This document shows, in pieces, positions 25,660 to 38,400 of a DNA stretch of 64,000 nucleotides. Position 1 is the first letter of the stretch, and every line of letters starts with the position of its first letter. The DNA is from Paratinospora sagittata (taxonomy: Eukaryota; Streptophyta; Magnoliopsida; Ranunculales; Menispermaceae), in assembly GCA_035771175.1 (NCBI GenBank), contig CM069589.1, forward strand, positions 24,136,201-24,200,200, written 5' to 3'. The translations under genes and the position numbers were made by a program. The notes under the pieces are model-generated. The model had not been told where the DNA came from. It made no database searches and saw only the letters and a list, made by a program, of their open reading frames with translations.

Positions 25660-28600
25660 CTTCATGATTTGGCCGATATGTAAGTTGATTGATCGGGATA
25701 AAATATTCAAATAGCCATAACATTTTATTCCCGACTCCAGTTTGAGTGATTGAAAATGCGTTGAAAAGAGGAAGAAACGATACTTTAAACGCCTTCTGAA
25801 TAACTCAAGTCATACTTCCAAAGAAATGGCAAAGGCTTTTTGATTTTGATTGCTGATTAGATTCATAAGTACGGTGGTCAATGGGTAACAAACATTAAAA
25901 TAGCCATAACGTTTTCTTCCGGACTCCAATTTGAGTGGATGCACATTCTTTGGAAAGAAGAAGAAACAATATTTTCAACGCCTTTTTGTTAACTCATATC
26001 AGTGTCGGGATAAAACTGTAAGTCTATTGGAATTTTTCTTCTCGATTCATACGAGAAGTAATTGAATGATCGGTGTGAAACTTTAAAATAACCATAACTT
26101 TTTCATTATGACTCTAATTTGTGTGATTGAAAATGCGTTAGAAATAGGAAGAAAAGACATTTTCAATTCTTTTTCAATTACTCAAATCAAAGTCGGAATG
26201 AAAAGTTACGGCAATTTGAACTTTTCGTCACGATTTATTCGATAAGTAAGTTGATTGATCGGCAAAAATCATTCATATAGCCATAACATTTTATTCCCGA
26301 CTTTGATTTTAGTGATTGAAAATGCGTTGGAAAGAGGAAGAAACAATATTTTAAATGACTTTTGAATAACTCAAATCATACTTCCAAAGAAATGGCTAAG
26401 GCTTTTTGATTTTGATGGCTGATTAGATTCATAAGCACGGTGGTCAATGGGTTACAAACATTAAAATAGCCATAACGTTTTCTTCCGGACTCCGATTTGA
26501 CTGAATGCACATTCCTTGGAGAGAAGAAGAAAAAATATTTTCAACGCCTTTTTATTAACTCATATCAGTGTCGGGATTAAACTGTAACTCTATTAGAATT
26601 TTTCTTATCGATTCATACGAGAAGTAATTGAATGATCAGTGTGAAACTTTAAAATAACCACAACTTTTTCATTTTGACTCCAATTTTTGTGATTGAACAC
26701 GCGTTAGAAATAGGAAGAAAAGACATTTTCAATTCATTTTCAATGACTCAAATCAAAGTCGGGATGAAAAGTTACTGCTATTTGAACTTTTCATCATGAT
26801 TTTTTCGATAAGTAAGTTTATTGATCGGCAAAAAACATTCAAATAGCCATAACATTTTATTCCTGACTCCAGTTTGAGTGATTGAAAATGCGTTGAAAAG
26901 AGGAAGAAACGATATTTTAAACGCCTTCTGAATAACTCAAATCATACTTCCAAACAAATGGCTAAGGCTTTTTGATTTTGATTGCTGATTAGATTCATAA
27001 GTACGGTGGTCAATGGGTAACAAACATTAAAATAGCCATAACGTTTTCTTCCGGACTCCAATTTGAGTGAATGCACATTCCTTGGAAAGAAGAAGAAACA
27101 ATATTTTCAACGCCTTTTTATTAACTCAATCAGTGTCGGGATAAAACTGTAAGTCTATTTGAATTTTTCTTATCGATTCATACGAGAAGTAATTGAATGA
27201 TCGGTGTGAAACTTTAAAATAACCATCACTTTTTCATTCTGACTCCAATTTGTGTGATTGAACATGCGTTAGAAATAGGAAGAAAAGACATTTTCAATTC
27301 TTTTTCAATTACTCAAATCAAAGTCGGAATGAAAAGTTACGGCAATTTGAACTTTTCGTCACGATTTATTCGATAAGTAAGTTGATTGATCGGCAAAAAT
27401 CATTCAAATAGCCATAACATTTTATTCCCGACTTTGATTTTAGTGATTGAAAATGCGTTGGAAAGAGGTAGAAACAATATTTTAAATGACTTTTGAATAA
27501 CTCAAATCATACTTCCAAAGAAATGGCTAAGGCTTTTTGATTTTGATGGCTGATTAGATTCATAAGCACGGTGGTCAATGGGTTACAAACATTAAAATAG
27601 CCATAACGTTTTCTTCCGGACTCCAATTTGAGTGAATGCACATTCCTTGGAGAGAAGAAGAAAAAATATTTTCAACGCCTTTTTATTAACTCATATCAGT
27701 GTCGGGATTAAACTGTAACTCTATTAGAATTTTTCTTATCGATTCATACGAGAAGTAATTGAATGATCAGTGTGAAACTTTAAAATAACCACAACTTTTT
27801 CATTTTGACTCCAATTTTTGTGATTGAACACGCGTTAGAAATAGGAAGAAAAGACATTTTCAATTCATTTTCAATGACTCAAATCAAAGTCGGGATGAAA
27901 AGTTACTGCTATTTGAACTTTTCATCATGATTTTTTCGATAAGTAAGTTTATTGATCGGCAAAAAACATTCAAATAGCCATAACATTTTATTCCTGACTC
28001 CAGTTTGAGTGATTGAAAATGCGTTGAAAAGAGGAAGAAACGATATTTTAAACGCCTTCTGAATAACTCAAATCATACTTCCAAAGAAATGGCTAAGGCT
28101 TTTTGATTTTGATTGCTGATTAGATTCATAAGTACGGTGGTCAATGGGTAACAAACATTAAAATAGCCATAACGTTTTCTTCCGGACTCCAATTTGAGTG
28201 AATGCACATTCCTTGGAAAGAAGAAGAAACAATATTTTCAACGCCTTTTTATTAACTCAATCAGTGTCGGGATAAAACTGTAAGTCTATTTGAATTTTTC
28301 TTATCGATTCATACGAGAAGTAATTGAATGATCGGTGTGAAACTTTAAAATAACCACAACTTTTTCATTTTGACTCCAATTTTTGTGATTGAACACGAGT
28401 TAGAAATAGGAAGAAAAGACATTTTCAATTCATTTTCAATGACTCAAATCAAAGTCGGGATGAAAAGTTACTGCTATTTGAACTTTTCATCATGATTTTT
28501 TCGATAAGTAAGTTTATTGATCGGCAAAAAACATTCAAATAGCCATAACATTTTATTCCTGACTCCAGTTTGAGTGATTGAAAATGCGTTGAAAAGAGGA

Positions 28601-29052
28601 AGAAACGATATTTTAAACGCCTTCTGAATAACTCAAATCATACTTCCAAAGAAATGGCTATGGCTTTTTGATTTTGATTGCTGATTAGATTCATAAGTAC
28701 GGTGGTCAATGGGTAACAAACATTAAAATAGCCATAACGTTTTCTTCCGGACTCCAATTTGAGTGAATGCACATTCCTTGGAAAGAAGAAGAAACAATAT
28801 TTTCAACGCCTTTTTATTAACTCAATCAGTGTCGGGATTAAACTGTAAGTCTATTTGAATTTTTCTTATCGATTCATACGAGAAGTAATTGAATGATCGG
28901 TGTGAAACTTTAAAATAACCATCACTTTTTCATTCTGACTCCAATTTGTCTGATTGAACATGCGTTAGAAATTGGAAGAAAAGGCATTTTCAATTCTTTT
29001 TCACTCCTTCAAATCAAAGTCGGGATAAAAAGTTATGGCTTTTTGAACATTT
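25660..29052 (-). repeat. Six-monomer higher-order repeat, copy 1
   Basis: A block of six monomers is repeated immediately afterwards with an offset of 3393 bp (6 x 565.5). Rare markers shared by both copies are TTCATGATTTGG (25661 and 29054), GAGTGGATGCAC (25933 and 29326), CTCCGATTTGACTG (about 26490 and 29883), AGGTAGAAAC (27466 and 30859) and GGCTATGGC (about 28656 and 32049). Few single-base differences are seen. Boundaries are approximate because flanking monomers are also similar. Confidence 0.8.
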
Positions 29053-32000
29053 CTTCATGATTTGGCCGATATGTAAGTTGATTGATCGGGATAAAATATT
29101 CAAATAGCCATAACATTTTATTCCCGACTCCAGTTTGAGTGATTGAAAATGCGTTGAAAAGAGGAAGAAACGATACTTTAAACGCCTTCTGAATAACTCA
29201 AGTCATACTTCCAAAGAAATGGCAAAGGCTTTTTGATTTTGATTGCTGATTAGATTCATAAGTACGGTGGTCAATGGGTAACAAACATTAAAATAGCCAT
29301 AACGTTTTCTTCCGGACTCCAATTTGAGTGGATGCACATTCTTTGGAAAGAAGAAGAAACAATATTTTCAACGCCTTTTTGTTAACTCATATCAGTGTCG
29401 GGATAAAACTGTAAGTCTATTGGAATTTTTCTTCTCGATTCATACGAGAAGTAATTGAATGATCGGTGTGAAACTTTAAAATAACCATAACTTTTTCATT
29501 ATGACTCTAATTTGTGTGATTGAAAATGCGTTAGAAATAGGAAGAAAAGACATTTTCAATTCTTTTTCAATTACTCAAATCAAAGTCGGAATGAAAAGTT
29601 ACGGCAATTTGAACTTTTCGTCACGATTTATTCGATAAGTAAGTTGATTGATCGGCAAAAATCATTCATATAGCCATAACATTTTATTCCCGACTTTGAT
29701 TTTAGTGATTGAAAATGCGTTGGAAAGAGGAAGAAACAATATTTTAAATGACTTTTGAATAACTCAAATCATACTTCCAAAGAAATGGCTAAGGCTTTTT
29801 GATTTTGATGGCTGATTAGATTCATAAGCACGGTGGTCAATGGGTTACAAACATTAAAATAGCCATAACGTTTTCTTCCGGACTCCGATTTGACTGAATG
29901 CACATTCCTTGGAGAGAAGAAGAAAAAATATTTTCAACGCCTTTTTATTAACTCATATCAGTGTCGGGATTAAACTGTAACTCTATTAGAATTTTTCTTA
30001 TCGATTCATACGAGAAGTAATTGAATGGTCAGTGTGAAACTTTAAAATAACCACAACTTTTTCATTTTGACTCCAATTTTTGTGATTGAACACGCGTTAG
30101 AAATAGGAAGAAAAGACATTTTCAATTCATTTTCAATGACTCAAATCAAAGTCGGGATGAAAAGTTACTGCTATTTGAACTTTTCATCATGATTTTTTCG
30201 ATAAGTAAGTTTATTGATCGGCAAAAAACATTCAAATAGCCATAACATTTTATTCCTGACTCCAGTTTGAGTGATTGAAAATGCGTTGAAAAGAGGAAGA
30301 AACGATATTTTAAACGCCTTCTGAATAACTCAAATCATACTTCCAAACAAATGGCTAAGGCTTTTTGATTTTGATTGCTGATTAGATTCATAAGTACGGT
30401 GGTCAATGGGTAACAAACATTAAAATAGCCATAACGTTTTCTTCCGGACTCCAATTTGAGTGAATGCACATTCCTTGGAAAGAAGAAGAAACAATATTTT
30501 CAACGCCTTTTTATTAACTCAATCAGTGTCGGGATAAAACTGTAAGTCTATTTGAATTTTTCTTATCGATTCATACGAGAAGTAATTGAATGATCGGTGT
30601 GAAACTTTAAAATAACCATCACTTTTTCATTCTGACTCCAATTTGTGTGATTGAACATGCGTTAGAAATAGGAAGAAAAGACATTTTCAATTCTTTTTCA
30701 ATTACTCAAATCAAAGTCGGAATGAAAAGTTACGGCAATTTGAACTTTTCGTCACGATTTATTCGATAAGTAAGTTGATTGATCGGCAAAAATCATTCAA
30801 ATAGCCATAACATTTTATTCCCGACTTTGATTTTAGTGATTGAAAATGCGTTGGAAAGAGGTAGAAACAATATTTTAAATGACTTTTGAATAACTCAAAT
30901 CATACTTCCAAAGAAATGGCTAAGGCTTTTTGATTTTGATGGCTGATTAGATTCATAAGCACGGTGGTCAATGGGTTACAAACATTAAAATAGCCATAAC
31001 GTTTTCTTCCGGACTCCAATTTGAGTGAATGCACATTCCTTGGAGAGAAGAAGAAAAAATATTTTCAACGCCTTTTTATTAACTCATATCAGTGTCGGGA
31101 TTAAACTGTAACTCTATTAGAATTTTTCTTATCGATTCATACGAGAAGTAATTGAATGATCAGTGTGAAACTTTAAAATAACCACAACTTTTTCATTTTG
31201 ACTCCAATTTTTGTGATTGAACACGCGTTAGAAATAGGAAGAAAAGACATTTTCAATTCATTTTCAATGACTCAAATCAAAGTCGGGATGAAAAGTTACT
31301 GCTATTTGAACTTTTCATCATGATTTTTTCGATAAGTAAGTTTATTGATCGGCAAAAAACATTCAAATAGCCATAACATTTTATTCCTGACTCCAGTTTG
31401 AGTGATTGAAAATGCGTTGAAAAGAGGAAGAAACGATATTTTAAACGCCTTCTGAATAACTCAAATCATACTTCCAAAGAAATGGCTAAGGCTTTTTGAT
31501 TTTGATTGCTGATTAGATTCATAAGTACGGTGGTCAATGGGTAACAAACATTAAAATAGCCATAACGTTTTCTTCCGGACTCCAATTTGAGTGAATGCAC
31601 ATTCCTTGGAAAGAAGAAGAAACAATATTTTCAACGCCTTTTTATTAACTCAATCAGTGTCGGGATAAAACTGTAAGTCTATTTGAATTTTTCTTATCGA
31701 TTCATACGAGAAGTAATTGAATGATCGGTGTGAAACTTTAAAATAACCACAACTTTTTCATTTTGACTCCAATTTTTGTGATTGAACACGCGTTAGAAAT
31801 AGGAAGAAAAGACATTTTCAATTCATTTTCAATGACTCAAATCAAAGTCGGGATGAAAAGTTACTGCTATTTGAACTTTTCATCATGATTTTTTCGATAA
31901 GTAAGTTTATTGATCGGCAAAAAACATTCAAATAGCCATAACATTTTATTCCTGACTCCAGTTTGAGTGATTGAAAATGCGTTGAAAAGAGGAAGAAACG

Positions 32001-32445
32001 ATATTTTAAACGCCTTCTGAATAACTCAAATCATACTTCCAAAGAAATGGCTATGGCTTTTTGATTTTGATTGCTGATTAGATTCATAAGTACGGTGGTC
32101 AATGGGTAACAAACATTAAAATAGCCATAACGTTTTCTTCCGGACTCCAATTTGAGTGAATGCACATTCCTTGGAAAGAAGAAGAAACAATATTTTCAAC
32201 GCCTTTTTATTAACTCAATCAGTGTCGGGATTAAACTGTAAGTCTATTTGAATTTTTCTTATCGATTCATACGAGAAGTAATTGAATGATCGGTGTGAAA
32301 CTTTAAAATAACCATCACTTTTTCATTCTGACTCCAATTTGTCTGATTGAACATGCGTTAGAAATTGGAAGAAAAGGCATTTTCAATTCTTTTTCACTCC
32401 TTCAAATCAAAGTCGGGATAAAAAGTTATGGCTTTTTGAACATTT
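29053..32445 (-). repeat. Six-monomer higher-order repeat, copy 2
   Basis: Second copy of the 3393-bp block. It keeps the rare markers of copy 1 in the same order. Visible changes include GAATGGTCAG near 30026 (GAATGATCAG in copy 1) and ACACGCGTTAG near 31789 (ACACGAGTTAG in copy 1). The block ends where TTCACGATTTGGTCG (about 32447) replaces TTCATGATTTGGCCG. The marker GAGTGGATGCAC appears a third time at 33285, offset 3959 bp (7 monomers), so the neighbourhood was reshuffled more than once. Confidence 0.8.
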
Positions 32446-35400
32446 CTTCACGATTTGGTCGATATGTAAGTTGATTGATCGGGATAAAATATTCAAATAG
32501 CCATAACATTTTATTCCTGACTCCAGTTTGAGTGATTGAAAATGCAAGGAAAAGTGGAAGAAACGATATTTTAAACGCCTTCTGAATAATTCAAATCATA
32601 CTTCCAAAGAAATGGCTAAGGCTTTTTGATTTTGATTGCTGATTAGATTCATAAGTACGGTGGTCAATGGGTAACAAACATTAAAATAGCCATAATGTTT
32701 TCTTCCGGACTCCAATTTGAGTGAATGCACATTCCTTGGAAAGAAGAAGAAACAATATTTTCAACGCCATTTTATTAACTCATATCAGTGTCGGGATTAA
32801 ACTGTAAGTCTATTTGAATTTTTCTTATCGATTCATACGAGAAGTAATTGAATGATCGGTGTGAAACTTTAAAATAACCATCACTTTTTCATTCTGACTC
32901 CAATTTGTCTGATTGAACATGCGTTAGAAATTGGAAGAAATGGCATTTTCAATTCTTTTTCACTCCTTCAAATCAAAGTCGGGATAAAAAGTTATGGCTT
33001 TTTGAACATTTCTTCACTATTTGGCCGATATGTAAGTTGATTGATCGGGATAAAATATTCAAATAGCCATAACATTTTATTCCCGACTCCAGTTTGAGTG
33101 ATTGAAAATGCGTTGAAAAGAGGAAGAAACGATACTTTAAACGCCTTCTGAATAACTCAAGTCATACTTCCAAAGAAATGGCAAAGGCTTTTTGATTTTG
33201 ATTGCTGATTAGATTCATAAGTACGGTGGTCAATGGGTAACAAACATTAAAATAGCCATAACGTTTTCTTCCGGACTCCAATTTGAGTGGATGCACATTC
33301 TTTGGAAAGAAGAAGAAACAATATTTTCAACGCCTTTTTGTTAACTCATATCAGTGTCGGGATAAAACTGTAAGTCTATTGGAATTTTTCTTCTCGATTC
33401 ATACGAGAAGTAATTGAATGATCGGTGTGAAACTTTAAAATAACCATAACTTTTTCATTATGACTCTAATTTGTGTGATTGAAAATGCGTTAGAAATAGG
33501 AAGAAAAGACATTTTCAATTCTTTTTCAATTACTCAAATCAAAGTCGGAATGAAAAGTTACGGCAATTTGAACTTTTCGTCACGATTTATTCGATAAGTA
33601 AGTTGATTGATCGGCAAAAATCATTCATATAGCCATAACATTTTATTCCCGACTTTGATTTTAGTGATTGAAAATGCGTTGGAAAGAGGATGAAACAATA
33701 TTTTAAATGACTTTTGAATAACTCAAATCATACTTCCAAAGAAATGGCTAAGGCTTTTTGATTTTGATGGCTGATTAGATTCATAAGCACGGTGGTCAAT
33801 GGGTTACAAACATTAAAATAGCCATAACGTTTTCTTCCGGACTCCAATTTGAGTGAATGCACATTCCTTGGAGAGAAGAAGAAAAAATATTTTCAACGCC
33901 TTTTTATTAACTCATATCAGTGTCGGGATTAAACTGTAACCCTATTAGAATTTTTCTTATCGATTCATACGAGAAGTAATTGAATGATCAGTGTGAAACT
34001 TTAAAATAACCACAACTTTTTCATTTTGACTCCAATTTTTGTGATTGAACACGCGTTAGAAATAGGAAGAAAAGACATTTTCAATTCATTTTCAATGACT
34101 CAAATCAAAGTCGGGATGAAAAGTTACTGCTATTTGAACTTTTCATCATGATTTTTTCGATAAGTAAGTTTATTGATCGGCAAAAAACATTCAAATAGCC
34201 ATAACATTTTATTCCTGACTCCAGTTTGAGTGATTGAAAATGCGTTGAAAAGAGGAAGAAACGATATTTTAAACGCCTTCTGAATAACTCAAATCATACT
34301 TCCAAAGAAATGGCTAAGGCTTTTTGATTTTGATTGCTGATTAGATTCATAAGTACGGTGGTCAATGGGTAACAAACATTAAAATAGCCATAACGTTTTC
34401 TTCCGGACTCCAATTTGAGTGAATGCACATTCCTTGGAAAGAAGAAGAAACAATATTTTCAACGCCTTTTTATTAACTCAATCAGTGTCGGGATAAAACT
34501 GTAAGTCTATTTGATTTTTTCTTATCGATTCATACGAGAAGTAAATGAATGATCGGTGTGAAACTTTAAAATAACCATCACTTTTTCATTCTGACTCCAA
34601 TTTGTGTGATTGAAAATGCGTTAGAAATAGGAAGAAAAGACATTTTCAATTCTTTTTCAATTACCCAAATCAAAGTCGGAATGAAAAGTCACGGCAATTT
34701 GAACTTTTCGTCACGATTTATTCGATAAGTAAGTTGATTGATCGGCAAAAATCATTCAAATAGCCATAACATTTTATTCCCGACTTTGATTTTAGTGATT
34801 GAAAATGCGTTGGAAAGAGGAAGAAACAATATTTTAAATGACTTTTGAATAACTCAAATCATACTTCCAAAGATTTGGCTAAGGCTTTTTGATTTTGATG
34901 GCTGATTAGATTCATAAGCACGGTGGTCAATGGGTTACAAACATTAAAATAGCCATAACGTTTTCTTCCGGACTCCAATTTGAGTGAATGCACATTCCTT
35001 GGAGAGAAGAAGAAAAAATATTTTCAACGCCTTTTTATTAACTCATATCAGTGTCGGGATTAAACTGTAACTCTATTAGAATTTTTCTTATCGATTCATA
35101 CGAGAAGTAATTGAATGATCAGTGTGAAACTTTAAAATAACCACAACTTTTTCATTTTGACTCCAATTTTTGTGATTGAACACGCGTTAGAAATAGGAAG
35201 AAAAGACATTTTCAATTCATTTTCAATGACTCAAATCAAAGTCGGGATGAAAAGTTACTGCTATTTGAACTTTTCATCATGATTTTTTCGATAAGTAAGT
35301 TTATTGATCGGCAAAAAACATTCAAATAGCCATAACATTTTATTCCTGACTCCAGTTTGAGTGATTGAAAATGCGTTGAAAAGAGGAAGAAACGATATTT

Positions 35401-38400
35401 TAAACGCCTTCTGAATAACTCAAATCATACTTCCAAAGAAATGGCTAAGGCTTTTTGATTTTGAGTGCTGATTAGATTCATAAGTACGGTGGTCAATGGG
35501 TAACAAACATTAAAATAGCCATAACGTTTTCTTCCGGACTCCAATTTGAGTGAATGCACATTCCTTGGAAAGAAGAAGAAACAATATTTTCAACGCCTTT
35601 TTATTAACTCAATCAGTGTCGGGATAAAACTGTAAGTCTATTTGAATTTTTCTTATCGATTCATACGAGAAGTAATTGAATGATCGGTGTGAAACTTTAA
35701 AATAACCATCACTTTTTCATTCTGACTCCAATTTGTTTGATTGAACATGCGTTAGAAATTGGAAGAAAAGGCATTTTCAATTCTTTTTCACTCCTTCAAA
35801 TCAAAGTCGGGATAAAAAGTTATGGCTTTTTGAACATTTCTTCACGATTTGGTCGATATGTAAGTTGATTGATTGGGATAAAATATTCAAATAGCCATAA
35901 CATTTTATTCCTGACTCCAGTTTGAGTGATTGAAAATGCATTGAAAAGTGGAAGAAACGATATTTTAAACGCCTTCTGAATAATTCAAATCATACTTCCA
36001 AAGAAATGGCTAAGGCTTTTTGATTTTGATTGCTGATTAGATTCATAAGTACGGTGGTCAATGGGTAACAAACATTAAAATAGCCATAACGTTTTCTTCC
36101 GGACTCCAATTTGAGTGAATGCACATTCCTTGGAAAGAAGAAGAAACAATATTTTCAACGCCTTTTTATTAACTCATATCAGTGTCGGGATAAAACTGTA
36201 AGTCTATTGGAATTTTTCTTCTCGATTCATACGAGAAGTAATTGAATGATCGGTGTGAAACTTTAAAATAACCATAACTTTTTCATTATGACTCTAATTT
36301 GTGTGATTGAAAATGCGTTAGAAATGGGAAGAAAAGACATTTTCAATTCTTTTTCAATTACTCAAATCAAAGTCGGAATGAAAAGTTACGGCAATTTGAA
36401 CTTTTCGTCACGATTTATTCGATAAGTAAGTTGATTGATCGGCAAAAATCATTCAAATAGCCATAACATTTTATTCCCGACTTTGATTTTAGTGATTGAA
36501 AATGCGTTGGAAAGAGGAAGAAACAATATTTTAAATGACTTTTGAATAACTCAAATCATACTTCCAAAGAAATGGCTAAGGCTTTTTGATTTTGATTGCT
36601 GATTAGATTCATAAGCACGGTGGTCAATGGGTTACAAACATTAAAATAGCCATAACGTTTTCTTCCGGACTCCAATTTGAGTGAATGCACATTCCTTGGA
36701 AAGAAGAAGAAACAATATTTTCAACGCCTTTTTATTAACTCATATCAGTGTCGGGATTAAACTGTAACTCTATTAGAATTTTTCTTATCGATTCATACGA
36801 GAAGTAATTGAATGATCAGTGTGAAACTTTAAAATAACCACAACTTTTTCATTTTGACTCCAATTTTTGTGATTGAACACGCGTTAGAAATAAGAAGAAA
36901 AGACATTTTCAATGACTCAAATCAAAGTCGGGATGAAAAGTTACTGCTATTTGAACTTTTCATCATGATTTTTTCGATAAGTAAGTTTATTGATCGGCAA
37001 AAAACATTCAAATAGCCATAACATTTTATTCCTGACTCCAGTTTGAGTGATTGAAAATGCGTTGAAAAGAGGAAGAAACGATATTTTAAACGCCTTCTGA
37101 ATAACTCAAATCATACTTCCAAAGAAATGGCTAAGGCTTTTTGATTTTGATTGCTGATTAGATTCATAAGTACGGTGGTCAATGGGTAACAAACATTAAA
37201 ATAGCCATAACGTTTTCTTCCGGACTCCAATTTGAGTGAATGCACATTCCTTGGAAAGAAGAAGAAACAATATTTTCAATGCCTTTTTATTAACTCAATC
37301 AGTGTCGGGATAAAACTGTAAGTCTATTTGAATTTTTCTTCTCGATTCATACGAGAAGTAATTGAATGATTGGTGTGAAACTTTAAAATAACCATAACTT
37401 TTTCATTATGACTCCAATATGTGTGATTGAAAATGCGTTAGAAATAGGAAGAAAAGACATTTTCAATTCTTTTTCAATTACTCAAATCAAAGTCGGAATG
37501 AAAAGTTACGACAATTTGAACTTTCGTCACGATTTATTCGATAAGTAAGTTGATTGATCGGCAAAAATCATTCAAATAGCCAAAACATTTTATTCCCGAC
37601 TTTGATTTTAGTGATTGAAAATGCGTTGCAAAGAGGAAGAAACTATATTTTAAATGACTTTGGAATAACTCAAATCATACTTCCAAAGAAATGGCTAAGG
37701 CTTTTTGATTTTGATTGCTGATTAGATTCATAAGCAAGGTGGTCAATGGGTTACAAACATTAAAATAGCCATAACGTTTTCTTCCGGACTCCAATTTGAG
37801 TGAATGCACATTCCCTGGAGAGAAGAAGAAAAAATATTTTCAACGCCTTTTTATTAACTCATATCAGTGTCGGGATTAAACTGTAACTCTATTAGAATTT
37901 TTCTTATCGATTCATACGAGAAGTAATTGAATAATCAGTGTGAAACTTTAAAATAACCACAACTTTTTCATTTTGACTCCAATTTTTGTGATTGAATACG
38001 CGTTAGAAATAGGACGAAAAGACATTTTCAATTCATTTTCAATGACTCAAATCAAAGTCGGAATGAAAAGTTACGGCAATTTGAACTTTTCGTCACGATT
38101 TATTCGATAAGTAAGTTGATTGATCGGCAAAAATCATTCAAATAGCCATAACATTTTATTCCCGACTTTGATTTTAGTGATTGAAAATGCGTTGAAAAGA
38201 GGAAGAAACGATATTTTAAACGCCTTCTGAATAACTCAAATCATACTTCCAAAGAAATGGCTAAGGCTTTTTGATTTTGATTGCTGATTAGATTCATAAG
38301 TACGGTGGTCAATGGGTAACAAACATTAAAATAGCCATAACGTTTTCTTCCGGACTCCAATTTGAGTGAATGCACATTCCTTGGAAAGAAGAAGAAACAA

